Position numbers and translations under genes: made by a program
Assembly: GCF_900116175.1 (NCBI RefSeq)
Contig: NZ_FPCH01000002.1
Coordinates: forward strand, 930,001 to 994,000
DNA length: 64,000 nt
Source: Hyphomicrobium facile
Lineage (GTDB): Bacteria > Pseudomonadota > Alphaproteobacteria > Rhizobiales > Hyphomicrobiaceae
Reading direction: 5' to 3'
The notes under the pieces: model-generated
The model's database searches: none
What the model was told of the DNA's origin: nothing
What the model saw: the letters and a program-made list of their open reading frames with translations, nothing else
Shown here: in pieces, positions 45,126 to 54,800 of the stretch
Position numbering within the stretch: the stretch's first letter is position 1
Layout: every line of letters begins with the position of its first letter

Positions 45126-45398
45126 ATGAAGAAGTACGTTATCGAACGGAACATACCCGGCGTCGGCGATTCAAGTGCGGAGCAGCTGAAAGGCGCAGCC
45201 GCGACTTCCAACGCTGCCCTCGCGAAGTTAGGGCCGGACGTGCAGTGGCTTCATTCCTACATCGCCGGCGACAGCACGTTCTGCGTCTATCTCGCAAAGG
45301 ACGAGGAGACGATCCGCAAGCACGCAGAACTCAGCGGCTTCCCTGCGAACCGCATCATCGAGGTCAAGACGGTCATTGATCCTTCGGCCGCGGGCTGA
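45126..45398 (+). CDS. DUF4242-family protein
   Basis: A 90-residue protein beginning MKKYVIERNIPGVGDSSAEQ with FCVYLAKDEETIRKHAELSG in the middle, matching DUF4242 (ferredoxin-like fold; one Streptomyces member binds nickel). It lies 73 bp after the aldehyde dehydrogenase and is followed by a strong hairpin, so it ends the operon. The role is unknown. Confidence 0.85.
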   Translation: MKKYVIERNIPGVGDSSAEQLKGAAATSNAALAKLGPDVQWLHSYIAGDSTFCVYLAKDEETIRKHAELSGFPANRIIEVKTVIDPSAAG

Positions 45399-45425
45399 AG
45401 AGCAGTCATTGGTTGGGGCACTACA

Positions 45426-45455
45426 GGGGCGCGCGGATGAAAGTCCGCGCGCCCC
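45426..45455 (+). terminator. Strong GC-rich hairpin ending the monooxygenase operon
   Basis: A perfect 12-bp stem (GGGGCGCGCGGA with its complement) and a 6-nt TGAAAG loop, 27 bp after the DUF4242 stop. The following sequence (ACTTCGTTTCG) is only moderately T-rich, so termination may be partial. Confidence 0.65.
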
Positions 45456-45511
45456 ACTTCGTTTCGCCGGGTATTTTCAGCCAGGCCTTAGCCTGAACCC
45501 GCTTTACAATC

Positions 45512-45527
45512 TTTCATATTAGTGAAA
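45512..45527. promoter_or_regulatory. TTTC-N8-GAAA palindrome upstream of DAO-family gene
   Basis: TTTCA-TATTAG-TGAAA is a 16-bp inverted repeat ending 30 bp before the DAO-family start codon, a usual place for a repressor site. It matches the element at 46861-46876 in both outer arms and resembles the one at 31152-31167. Confidence 0.6.
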
Positions 45528-45557
45528 ATCTGCGTCCCGCTTCATAGGGGGCGAACC

Positions 45558-46844
45558 ATGGTTGCTGGCTACCAAGCAGAGTCCGTGTGGGCCGAGCGAA
45601 CTTTCGCTCCCCTGGCTTCCGACGCGCTGAAGCCAAGCGAAAAAGTCGATCTCGCCATCGTCGGCGGCGGAATTCTCGGTCTTTCCTCAGCCCTTCACGC
45701 AGCGCGTTCCGGCCTTTCCGTCCGTGTTCTTGAAGCGGCGCATGTCGGCGATCGCGCATCGGGCCTCAACGGCGGCCAAGTCATCCCCGGACTGAAGTAC
45801 GACCCGGATTGGCTGCTCCAGCATTTCGGCGAAAAGCGCGGCGAGTCACTTGCTCGCTTCGGAGCATCTCTCGCGGACGGCGTCTTCGATCTCATTCAGC
45901 GCGAAGAACTCGACGTGCCCGTTCAGCGAGCGGGTTGGATTCAGGCAGCCCACTCGGAGGCGGCACTGCGCGCGATCGAACAGCGCGCCACGCAATGGAT
46001 CGCACGCGGCGTACCGGCAAAGCTTCTGAGCGCGGCCGAAGTCACCCGCCTCACCGGTGCGCGCGGATACCACGGCGGTTGGCTCGACCCTCGCGGCGGC
46101 GCTATCCAACCGCTCGCTTATACGCGCGAGTTGGCGCGGGTGGCCGTCGATGCGGGCGCTCGCATTGCCGAAAACACGCGAGTAACGGCGCTAAAACGAG
46201 AGAATGCCGCTTGGGTTCTCAAGACCGCTGACGGCCGTTCACTCTCCGCGAAAGGCGTCATCATCGCGACGAATGCCTACGCGGATGCTCTCGTTCCGGG
46301 CCTTGCGCGGACGCTTCTGCCGCTGCATTCGTTTCAAATCGCGACTGCGCCGCTCTCCGATGCGCTTCTCTCGAGCATCCTGCCGGAGGGGCAGGTCGTC
46401 TCGGATTCCCGCCGTATCATCATTTATTATCGGAAGGGTCCGAACGGCCGTCTGCTGCTCGGCGGCCGCGGATCGATGTCCGATCCGGCGGACGCCTCAG
46501 CGTGGGCTCATCTCGAGCACGCCTTGAAGCGGCTCTATCCGGCGCTCACCAGTGTCCCGATCGAAAAGCGATGGTACGGACGTGTCGCGCTAACGCTCGA
46601 TCACCTGCCCCATGTGCACGAACCCGAGCCGGGATTGCTCGTTGCAGCGGGGTGCCAGGGCCGGGGTATCGGCCTGATGACCGGCCTCGGTCCTCGCCTC
46701 GTCGAGTATTTCGTTACGAGGGACGCGGAGCTTCTCCCGTTTCCGCCGACGCCGATCCGGCCAATACCGTTCCACGCGTTTCGGAATATCGGAATCGGGG
46801 CGGCCATCGCCTGGTACCGCCTCGTGGACATGCTCGAAAAGTAA
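45558..46844 (+). CDS. FAD-dependent oxidoreductase of the DAO family (PuuB-like)
   Basis: A 428-residue protein with an N-terminal WAERTF stretch, dinucleotide motif VDLAIVGGGILGLSSALHAA, RASGLNGGQVIPGL, and a C-terminal flavin-binding CQGRGIGLMTGLG. It resembles gamma-glutamylputrescine oxidase and related amine oxidases, which release an aldehyde and ammonia. Start at 45558 with GGGGGCG upstream. It precedes a polyamine-type ABC operon by 63 bp, and both have a TTTC-N8-GAAA site upstream, so they probably share control and substrate. Confidence 0.87.
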   Translation: MVAGYQAESVWAERTFAPLASDALKPSEKVDLAIVGGGILGLSSALHAARSGLSVRVLEAAHVGDRASGLNGGQVIPGLKYDPDWLLQHFGEKRGESLARFGASLADGVFDLIQREELDVPVQRAGWIQAAHSEAALRAIEQRATQWIARGVPAKLLSAAEVTRLTGARGYHGGWLDPRGGAIQPLAYTRELARVAVDAGARIAENTRVTALKRENAAWVLKTADGRSLSAKGVIIATNAYADALVPGLARTLLPLHSFQIATAPLSDALLSSILPEGQVVSDSRRIIIYYRKGPNGRLLLGGRGSMSDPADASAWAHLEHALKRLYPALTSVPIEKRWYGRVALTLDHLPHVHEPEPGLLVAAGCQGRGIGLMTGLGPRLVEYFVTRDAELLPFPPTPIRPIPFHAFRNIGIGAAIAWYRLVDMLEK

Positions 46845-46860
46845 GTCGACGGATTGACAA

Positions 46861-46876
46861 TTTCTCAAATGTGAAA
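46861..46876. promoter_or_regulatory. TTTC-N8-GAAA palindrome upstream of second ABC operon
   Basis: TTTCTCAAATGTGAAA is a 16-bp inverted repeat. TTGACA at 46854-46859 lies directly before it and could be a -35 hexamer, in which case the palindrome fills the spacer to a weak -10 near 46877. Such placement is typical of repression. It lies 31 bp upstream of the permease start. Confidence 0.6.
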
Positions 46877-46907
46877 AACTATCGCAAGAATTCAGGAATG
46901 CGCGCAC

Positions 46908-47804
46908 ATGTCCGTATCCGCCGAATCTGTCCTCGCGTTACCGGCCGCTTCCGAGCGCCAGCGGCGGCTTTTCGGATTTGGCATGACGGCACCGGGCGCG
47001 CTCGCAACATCGGTGCTCGTGCTTTTCGCGCTTGGCGTCGTTCTGTTTCTCGGCTTCCGCACGAATGACGGCTCGCTGCTCGGCGGCGCCTTCACGCTCG
47101 ACAATTTCAAAGCTGCGCTGACGGACCCGCTCTACGCGACGGTGATATTGCGTTCGCTGGCAATTGCCGGATTGGTCACGCTCGCGACCGTCGTGACTGC
47201 CTATCCGGTCGCCTACTATCTGGCGTTTCACGCCGGCAAGCATCGCGCACTGTTGCTCTTCATCGTAACGCTGCCGTTTTGGACGAGCTATCTTTTGCGG
47301 GTTTTCGCGTGGAAGGTCGTGCTTGCGTTCAACGGCGTTTTGAACTCGGCGCTCATGACCGCCGGCATAACGTCGGAGCCGATCCTCGCATTCCTCAACA
47401 CACCGGCGGCTGTCGTGATCACGCTCGCGCACGCTTACGCAGCGTTTGCGATCCTGCCGATCTATGTCGCGCTCGAGAATGTGCCCCGATCTCTGATCGA
47501 AGCGGCAGAAGATCTGGGCGCTCGTCCAACAGCGATATTCCGCAAGATCATCTTGCCGATTTCGATGCCGGGCGTCATGGCCGCGGCGCTCGTCGTATTC
47601 GTACCGACTGTCGGCGACTACGTGACACCGGCGCTCGTCGGGGGTCCGAACAGCACGATGATCGGCTCGATGATCCAGGCTCAATTTGGAAAGGCCAACG
47701 ACTGGCCGTTCGGAGCCGCGCTCGCCGTCATCGTCATGCTCGTGATCCTTGCGGTCGTGATCGTCGCGCGCCTTGCCGACAAGCGTTTTGGGAGCAGAAC
47801 GTGA
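46908..47804 (+). CDS. ABC transporter permease, polyamine-type (PotB-like), second system
   Basis: A 298-residue, six-helix permease with the EAA loop LIEAAEDLGARPTAIFRKII and PTVGDYVTPALVGGPNSTMI, a typical PotB/PotH stretch. It belongs to the second polyamine-type importer of the window and overlaps the next permease gene by 4 bp (GTGA). Confidence 0.93.
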   Translation: MSVSAESVLALPAASERQRRLFGFGMTAPGALATSVLVLFALGVVLFLGFRTNDGSLLGGAFTLDNFKAALTDPLYATVILRSLAIAGLVTLATVVTAYPVAYYLAFHAGKHRALLLFIVTLPFWTSYLLRVFAWKVVLAFNGVLNSALMTAGITSEPILAFLNTPAAVVITLAHAYAAFAILPIYVALENVPRSLIEAAEDLGARPTAIFRKIILPISMPGVMAAALVVFVPTVGDYVTPALVGGPNSTMIGSMIQAQFGKANDWPFGAALAVIVMLVILAVVIVARLADKRFGSRT

Positions 47805-48637
47805 ACCCGGCACCCACATCAAAAGCGCCTTGGCTCACGGTCTACGTCGTCGCGTATGTTCTGTTTCTATATCTACCCATCGCGATCATTCCGCTCTTCT
47901 CCTTCAACAATTCGATTCAAGCCGCTTTTCCGCTGAGCGGGTTCACGCTCGAATGGTATCGAAGCCTTTTCGGCAATGACAACCTGCATCGTGCCTTTCA
48001 GACGAGCTTGATCGTCGGCGTTTCTGCGGCGTTCCTCGCGACATCGATCGGCGTCACGGTCGGCTACATGGAAGTCGCCGGAGGGACCCGTACGGCGCGA
48101 GTGATATCGGCGCTCTGCCGTCTGCCGATATTGATCCCAGGCGTCATCGTCGGGATCGCGCTTCTTGTACTCGTCAATCTCGCGGGCCTTGGGCCCTCGC
48201 GGATGGCCATCGTGCTCGGTCATACGCTCGTTGCGCTGCCGACCGCCGTCGTCATCATGAGAGGCCGCTTCTCGTCGCTGCCCCGAAGCTACAGCGAAGT
48301 CGCGATGGATCTCGGCGCGCATGAATGGACGACGTTCCGGCGTATCGTTCTACCGCTCGCCGCACCCGCCATCACCTCATCGTTCATGCTGTCGTTTTTG
48401 ACGTCGTTCGACGAATTCATCGTCGCGTTTTTTCTATCGGGCGCGGAACCAACGTTGCCGCTTTACGTCTGGGGGCAGCTCCGTTTCCCGAAAGCACTTC
48501 CGAGCGTGATGGCGCTCGGCACCTTCATTCTGCTGGCGTCGATCGTCATCGCAACGGTTGCCGAAATCATCCGGCGGCGTGGCGTGGCGAGCGACGAACT
48601 TCCCGTCACTACACCAAGACCTCTGCCGATTTCTTGA
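47801..48637 (+). CDS. ABC transporter permease, polyamine-type (PotC-like), second system
   Basis: A 278-residue permease starting at GTG (MNPAPTSKAPWLTVYVVAYV) and overlapping the PotB-like stop. The EAA loop reads YSEVAMDLGAHEWTTFRRIV, with SFDEFIVAFFLSGAEPTLPL downstream as in PotC and PotI. It pairs with the upstream permease. Confidence 0.92.
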   Translation: MNPAPTSKAPWLTVYVVAYVLFLYLPIAIIPLFSFNNSIQAAFPLSGFTLEWYRSLFGNDNLHRAFQTSLIVGVSAAFLATSIGVTVGYMEVAGGTRTARVISALCRLPILIPGVIVGIALLVLVNLAGLGPSRMAIVLGHTLVALPTAVVIMRGRFSSLPRSYSEVAMDLGAHEWTTFRRIVLPLAAPAITSSFMLSFLTSFDEFIVAFFLSGAEPTLPLYVWGQLRFPKALPSVMALGTFILLASIVIATVAEIIRRRGVASDELPVTTPRPLPIS

Positions 48638-48660
48638 GCGCGAACAGGGAGTATAAAGTC

Positions 48661-49725
48661 ATGGACGGTTCGACGACACGTACAATGCTTCGCAGGGCCG
48701 CCAGCCTTGCGACGATCATCGCCTCACTCGCAACACCCGCACTCGCCGCCGACAAGCTGACGTACTTCACGTGGTCCGGCTACGAATTGCCGGACTTCAA
48801 CAAGAGCTTCCTCGGCGCTCATCCCGATGGCGTCGAAGCTTCCGTCTTCAGCGATGACGACGAAGCCTTCACCAAGGTCAAGGCGGGCTTCCATCCCGAC
48901 CTCGCGCATCCCTGCTACGACAAGATCGCACGCTGGAACAAAGAGGGCCTGCTGCAGCCGATCGATACGAAGCGCATCAAGAACTGGGATACGATTTTCC
49001 CGGTGTTCAAGAATTTGCCCGACATCCAGGCGGGCGACGGCAAAGTCTGGATGGTTCCGTGGGATTGGGGAAACACGTCCATTCTCTATCGCACCGATCT
49101 TGTGAAAGATCCGGCACCTTCTTGGAATCTCCTCTGGGACAAGCAATACAGCGGGCGCATCGCAACGATCGACGCCGTGCACGATACGCCGGTGGTTGCG
49201 GCACTTCTCGCCGGCGTCAGTCCGTTCGACATGTCGCCTGAAGAACTCGAGAAGGTTGCGGCGAAGCTGCGCGAACAGCGGCCGCTTCTTCGCGCCTACA
49301 CAACGGACATGACATCCGTCGAGCAGTCGCTGGCGAGTGGCGAGCTCGTTGCCGCGATGACGTGGAATGCTTCGGCGACCACCCTCAAGAAGCAGGGCGT
49401 CAAGGTCGAATTCCTGAAGCCGAAGGAAGGCATGCTGACCTGGAGCTGCGGGTTCGTGATGCTGAAGGACGCCAAGAACGTCGATCTCGCCTACGACTTC
49501 ATCAACAGCCGGCTCGAAGGCGCGTCGGGCAAAGAGCTGATCACGCAGTATGGCTACGGCAGCGCATCGAGTGCGGCGTTTGCCCTTGTTCCGAAGGAGG
49601 AACTCGACCGGCTGCAGCTTCCCGCCGATCCGGACGTCGTTTTGAAGAGCACGGTTTTCACCGGACCGATGAAGCAGAACGACGATCTCGCTAAAATGTT
49701 CGAGAAGGTGAAGGCCGGCGGCTAA
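48661..49725 (+). CDS. Periplasmic binding protein of a polyamine-type ABC transporter, second system
   Basis: A 354-residue PotD/PotF-fold protein with a signal peptide (MLRRAASLATIIASLATPAL, AA cleavage) and the mature start ADKLTYFTWSGYELPDF. KVWMVPWDWGNTSILYRTDL is the family's ligand-binding stretch. Unlike the first system's binding protein, the signal is not clearly Tat-type. It lies 23 bp after the permease pair. Confidence 0.92.
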   Translation: MDGSTTRTMLRRAASLATIIASLATPALAADKLTYFTWSGYELPDFNKSFLGAHPDGVEASVFSDDDEAFTKVKAGFHPDLAHPCYDKIARWNKEGLLQPIDTKRIKNWDTIFPVFKNLPDIQAGDGKVWMVPWDWGNTSILYRTDLVKDPAPSWNLLWDKQYSGRIATIDAVHDTPVVAALLAGVSPFDMSPEELEKVAAKLREQRPLLRAYTTDMTSVEQSLASGELVAAMTWNASATTLKKQGVKVEFLKPKEGMLTWSCGFVMLKDAKNVDLAYDFINSRLEGASGKELITQYGYGSASSAAFALVPKEELDRLQLPADPDVVLKSTVFTGPMKQNDDLAKMFEKVKAGG

Positions 49726-49794
49726 CCGACAGGCGAGCTGGTTTCGAGCATCCGCAGTCCAAAACTCTGAAACTTTCGAAGGAAAGGAAGCAAC

Positions 49795-50421
49795 GTGGTT
49801 CGGACGAAAACGAGTGAAGGGCGTGCGGAAGTCTTGGAGCAAGTGCCACCAGAGGCTGATGTCCGTCTCGGCCGCCGCATCCGCGCGGCGCGTCTCGAGC
49901 GGAAATTGGGTCTCTCAGACGTTGCGCAGCGCGCCGGCATTTCCGTCGGCGCGCTCAGTCAAATAGAACGGGGCATATCTTCGTTGCGCGTGCGCGTGCT
50001 GTGGCCGCTTGCGGCGGCTCTCGGCGTCGAGCCGCATAGCCTGCTAGCGGAAAGCCAGGAAGACGGCGGCGATCTCTATGTCGTTCGGGCTGCGCATCGA
50101 AAGGACATACCCGTTCGATCGGAAGGCATTCACAAGGAGCTTCTTTCGCCGCCGGGTTCGGTGCTGACGGGGCTTCTCGTCTCTGTCGATCCCGACTGCG
50201 GAACCGGACATTCCTACAGCCACGCCGGCCACGAGTTCGGCATTGTGAGGAAAGGCCAAGTCGAATTGACCATCGACAGCGTCGTTTATCTGCTCAAGGC
50301 CGGTGATAGCTTTGCGTTCAAGAGCACGCTGGAGCACTCGTTCCGCAATCGCGGCAAAGAGCGGTGCGAGATCGTGTGGATCAATACTGCGAAGCCGAAT
50401 GAGATCGCCAATGGTGCGTGA
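49795..50421 (+). CDS. XRE-cupin transcriptional regulator inside the ABC operon
   Basis: A 208-residue regulator: XRE domain (RIRAARLERKLGLSDVAQRA, VGALSQIERGISSLR) and cupin domain (HAGHEFGIVRKGQVELTIDS). Start is GTG after AAGGAAG. The gene sits between the binding-protein and ATPase genes and its end overlaps the ATPase start by 11 bp, so it is made along with the transporter and probably senses its cargo. A likely owner of the TTTC-N8-GAAA sites. Confidence 0.9.
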   Translation: MVRTKTSEGRAEVLEQVPPEADVRLGRRIRAARLERKLGLSDVAQRAGISVGALSQIERGISSLRVRVLWPLAAALGVEPHSLLAESQEDGGDLYVVRAAHRKDIPVRSEGIHKELLSPPGSVLTGLLVSVDPDCGTGHSYSHAGHEFGIVRKGQVELTIDSVVYLLKAGDSFAFKSTLEHSFRNRGKERCEIVWINTAKPNEIANGA

Positions 50422-51493
50422 TCCGCTCCTGCGCCTTGAAGCAGTTTCGAAGGTGTTCGACGGCGGCACGATCGGTCTCGACAACGTCGATCTCGATATC
50501 GGGCATGGCGAGTTCGTCAGTCTGCTCGGCCCGTCGGGTTGCGGGAAGACGACGAGCTTGCGGCTGATGGCGGGATTCGAGCAGCCGACGAGCGGGCGCG
50601 TGTTGCTCGATGGGCAGGACATCACTGCGCTTCGCCCCTATGACCGGCCGCTCAACACGGTATTTCAGGATTACGCGCTTTTCCCGCACATGGACGTATC
50701 GGAGAATGTCGGGTTCGGTTTGACGCTCCGCAAAATTTCGGGCGCAGAGATCAGCCGGAAAGTGAAGGAGGCGCTCGATCTCGTAGGGCTTGGCGACAAA
50801 ATTCACGCGCGCGTTTCCATGCTGTCGGGCGGTCAACGCCAGCGCGTCGCCCTGGCGCGAGCCCTCGTCTGTTCGCCGCGCGTGCTGCTGCTCGACGAGC
50901 CTCTTTCGGCACTCGACGCCAATTTACGCGAGCAGATGCAGATTGAATTGAAGCGTCTCCAGGCGCGCCTCGGCACGACCTTCGTCATGGTTACGCACGA
51001 TCAGACCGAAGCGCTTTCGATTTCCGATCGCATCGTCGTGATGAACCGCGGCAGAATCGAGCAAATCGCATCGCCCGCGGAACTCTACGACGCGCCGGCG
51101 ACGCGCTTCGTCGCTCATTTCATCGGGACGATGAACCTCATCGAGGGCAAGGCTCTGGAGACGACAGGCGAGTTCCATCGCGTGGCGGCGGGACCGATGA
51201 CGCTCGAAGTGCCGGCGGATGGAGCGGCCCCAGCGCCGGGGGCACCAGTTCTCGTCTGCATTCGCCCGGAGGAGTTGTCCGTCCTTGCGTCTCCCTCGGA
51301 TGACGCCGTCGCGGCGCAAATCATGTCGACCGTGTTCTATGGGCCGATGTTGCGGTTGTTCGTGGAAATCGGCGGCGGCCAGAAACTGATGATCGATACG
51401 CCACGGCGCACAGCGGCGGGGACGTTCGAAGCCGGCGCACTCGTCCACGTCCGCCCCAACCGCGGAAGCGGGCGGATCTTAAGCGGGAGCTAA
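50411..51493 (+). CDS. ABC transporter ATPase, polyamine-type (PotA-like), second system
   Basis: A 360-residue ATPase with Walker A LLGPSGCGKTTSLRLMAG, signature MLSGGQRQRVALARAL, Walker B VLLLDEPLSALD, switch His in VMVTHDQTEALSI and a C-terminal TOBE domain (about 275-355). Start MVRDPLLRLEAVSKVFDG at 50411 is supported by alignment with the family; it overlaps the regulator gene by 11 bp. It is separated from its permeases only by the binding protein and regulator. Confidence 0.95.
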   Translation: MVRDPLLRLEAVSKVFDGGTIGLDNVDLDIGHGEFVSLLGPSGCGKTTSLRLMAGFEQPTSGRVLLDGQDITALRPYDRPLNTVFQDYALFPHMDVSENVGFGLTLRKISGAEISRKVKEALDLVGLGDKIHARVSMLSGGQRQRVALARALVCSPRVLLLDEPLSALDANLREQMQIELKRLQARLGTTFVMVTHDQTEALSISDRIVVMNRGRIEQIASPAELYDAPATRFVAHFIGTMNLIEGKALETTGEFHRVAAGPMTLEVPADGAAPAPGAPVLVCIRPEELSVLASPSDDAVAAQIMSTVFYGPMLRLFVEIGGGQKLMIDTPRRTAAGTFEAGALVHVRPNRGSGRILSGS

Positions 51494-51596
51494 ATGGATC
51501 TTTTTGGCCACGGCCCCGCCGCTTCGCGACCGGCGGGGGAACAATTCGACGATCTCCGGCGTCTTGCCGAGAGGTTGGCAGATAGCGGGCGTCCTG

Positions 51597-51809
51597 ATGC
51601 CGTTTCCACGTGGGGTCATAGACAGCGAACACCTCGATATCATGCAGCAGGCGATGGACCTCGCGTGCAATGAACTCGCGATCAAAGAGACCGACACGGC
51701 CAATCGCGAGCGCGTCGCCTTTTTGGTGACGGGCTTTATGCGAGCGGGCGAACATGACCCCAAAAAGCTGACCATCTACGTGGTCGATCAGTTCAAGCTC
51801 CCGCTCTGA
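51597..51809 (+). CDS. Small conserved-looking hypothetical protein
   Basis: About 70 residues (MPFPRGVIDSEHLDIMQQAM, then a helical stretch with VAFLVTGFMRAGEHDPKKL). The same frame can start earlier at TTG 51504 and its third-position GC is high over that stretch, so the true start is open. Helical content and codon use look real, but the family is not recognised. It ends 11 bp before the convergent RND gene. Confidence 0.5.
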   Translation: MPFPRGVIDSEHLDIMQQAMDLACNELAIKETDTANRERVAFLVTGFMRAGEHDPKKLTIYVVDQFKLPL

Positions 51810-51820
51810 GCGACACGAAT

Positions 51821-54800
51821 TTATTCGGCCGCGGCGGTTCCAGCGGCTGGCTCCAATTTCGGGTCGGTTGTTTCTGGCTTCGGCGCGGCGCCGGAAATTC
51901 GGAGCAGGCGGCCAAACCGAATAAGCGCTTCGGGCAATACGCCGAGATTGAGGAGCGTCGCCGTCGTCAAGCCGCCGAGCACGGTGATCGCCATCGGGGC
52001 TTCGATTTCGTGTCCCGGCCGGCCAAGACCCAAAGCCAGAGGCACAAGCCCGAGCGCCGCCATCAGCGCCGTCATGAAGACCGGCGCCATACGTTCGGAC
52101 GCCGCGAGGCGGATCGTTTCGGGGCTCCAGCCCTTCCCTTCCGCGTCCGCCACATGCTCGACGTGCGCCAGCATCATGACCGAGTTGCGCGCGCCGATGC
52201 CGAAAACCGTGATCAGGCCCACGAGACTTCCAAGCGTCATTCCGATGCCGCTCACGACAATCGCCGCGATGCTGCCGATCAGACAGAACGGCAAATTGAT
52301 CAGCACCAGCACCGCGAGGCCCCGGCGACGGAATGCCATCGTCAACGCCGCGATGATGAGCGCGGTGCTCATGGCGGTCAGACCGGCGAGCCTGATTTGC
52401 CCCTCGCGCTCCGCCTCGGCCTGTCCCGCGAAGGCGACGTAAACATCCTTCGGCAATTGAAGCGCTCCGACGCGCTCGCGCGCTTCGGCGACGATCTCGC
52501 GGAGAGAATGGCCCTTCGCGCCGTTGAAGGTGACGGCGACGCGACGTTGACCGCCGTCATGCTGAATGTTCGACCGGCCTTCGGTGATCTCTATCGTTGC
52601 GACGTTCTTCAGAGGTGTCCTGGTCGCGGCGTTGCCGACCATCAGCTTGTTGAGTTCGCTGATGCGGTTGCGGTTGTCCGGCGACAGAATGACGACGACG
52701 TCCACGGTGCGCGCGCCATCGTACGTCTGGCCGACGGTCGTTCCGGCGAATGCAGTCTGTATTGTATCGAGAGCATCGCGCGCGGAAAGGCCGTAGCTTG
52801 CGAGCGCGGCCGGATCGAGCTTGACCGACAACGTCGGCACCATCGCGCTTCTCGGCATTCTAAGATCGGTGACGCCCGGAACATCCGCCACGGCTTTCTG
52901 GATTTCGGCGGCCGCGCTTTCGAGCGACGCGAGGTCGGTTCCGAGAGAGCTAATGACGACTTGAGCCGTTTCGCCGCTCAGGCTTTCGCTGATGCGATCG
53001 CCGAGGAACGTCAATGTCTCGCTTCTGACCTCCGGGAAGCCGCGCAGCGTGTCGCGAATGATGCTCTGGGCTTCTTCCTCGCTCTTATCATGCACCGGCT
53101 TCAGCTCGATGTGAAATTCGCTCTTGTCGACGCTCCAGGTATCTTCGCCTGCTTCAGCGCGGCCGATCTGATGGCCGACGGTGTCAACGAACGGAAGTTT
53201 CAGCAGTGCCGCCGTCACGCGCTCGCCGACCGCCACGACGTCATCCGTCGACGTGCCGGGAGATGCCATCGACATCTGCAGTACGAAATGGCCTTCGCGG
53301 AACTGGGGGATGAGCTCGCTGTGGAGGAAGGGCACGGCCGCGGCGGCCGCCAGCGCGCTCGCCGTCAACAGCAGAACCGTCGTACCCCAAGCATGTTGAA
53401 CGCGCGCCAAGACCCACCGCTGAGCGGCTTTGAGACTTTTCAGGAGCGGCGATTCCTTCGTGTCCTCGCTCTTCGTCAGCAGCAGCGCGCACAACGCGGG
53501 CGTGACGGTCAGCGCGACAAGCATCGAGGCAAGCACCGCGATTACGAACGTCAACGCCATAGGTCCGATGAACCGGCCCTGCACGCCCCCCGCAAAGAGC
53601 ACCGGGAAGAACGCAAAGATCACCGCGAGCGTGCCGTAAAGCATGGAGCCGCGAATTTCTATCGACGCGTCCTCGATGATATTCAGCCGGTCGGCGTCAG
53701 GTCCCGCGAGGCGCAAGCGTCTCGCGATATTCTCGATATCGATGATTGCGTCATCGACGAGGACGCCGAGCGCGAGCGCGAAGCCGCCTAGCGTCATGGT
53801 GTTCAGCGACTCGCCGAATTCGCTCAGCACCACCACAGCGGCGAGCAGCGACAACGGAATTGCGAGAAACGAGATGAGCGACGCGCGTACGCTTCGGAGG
53901 AAGGCGTAGAGCACGAACAAGATCAAAGCCGATCCAAGGGTCAGAGCGGTCTCGAGGTTTTGCAACGCGCGAACGACGAACGATGCCGGGCGATGCAATG
54001 CCGGATATATCGTTATGCCGCGCCGTTCGAGCGCCGGCGTCAACTCGGCAAGGGCGGCCTCGGTGGCTTTGGTGGCTTCGAGCGTATTGGCGCCGAACTG
54101 CCCGGAAACCGTGATCAGGACTCCGGGCTGCCCCATGATCGTCGCATCACCGATTTTCGGTGCCGGGCCGATCGTCACCGTCGCGACATCGGCAAGGCGA
54201 ACCGGCCGGTTGTTCTGCATCGTGACGACGGCTTGGGATATCGTGCGCGGGTCGGGCGCCGGAGGCGGCGTTGCGATGGTGATCCGTTGGGATGACGTTT
54301 CGACGATGCCGCCGCCGCGAAGCGCAATCGCTGCGCTGGCTGCGTCCATGACATCGGTTACAGTCAGGCCGAGCGCGGCGATCCGCTCGAGGTCAGGCTG
54401 AATCTGGACCTGTCTGATCGCGCCTCCATACACTGTGACGCGCGCAATTCCCGGCACGGCAAGCAGGCGCGGCTTGACCGTCCAATCGGCGATATCGCGA
54501 AGTGTGTAGGGATCGACCTGATCGGAGACGAGGCCGAGCTTCAGCACATCCATCGTGCTCGACGTCAATGGCGTCAGCTTAGGCGGCCCGATGCCCGCCG
54601 GCAATTTGCCATTGAGCGTCGTCAGACGTTCGGCGATGCCTTGTCTCGCGGCGGTGGCGTCGGCACCTTCTTCAAATGTGACGAGCACGACCGACAGGCC
54701 GTAGATGGATTCCGATCGAACCGTATCTATGCCTGGACCGCCGACGATCGCCGCCTCGATCGGGCGGGTGACGATTTGCTCGACCTGCTCAGGCGCGAGG

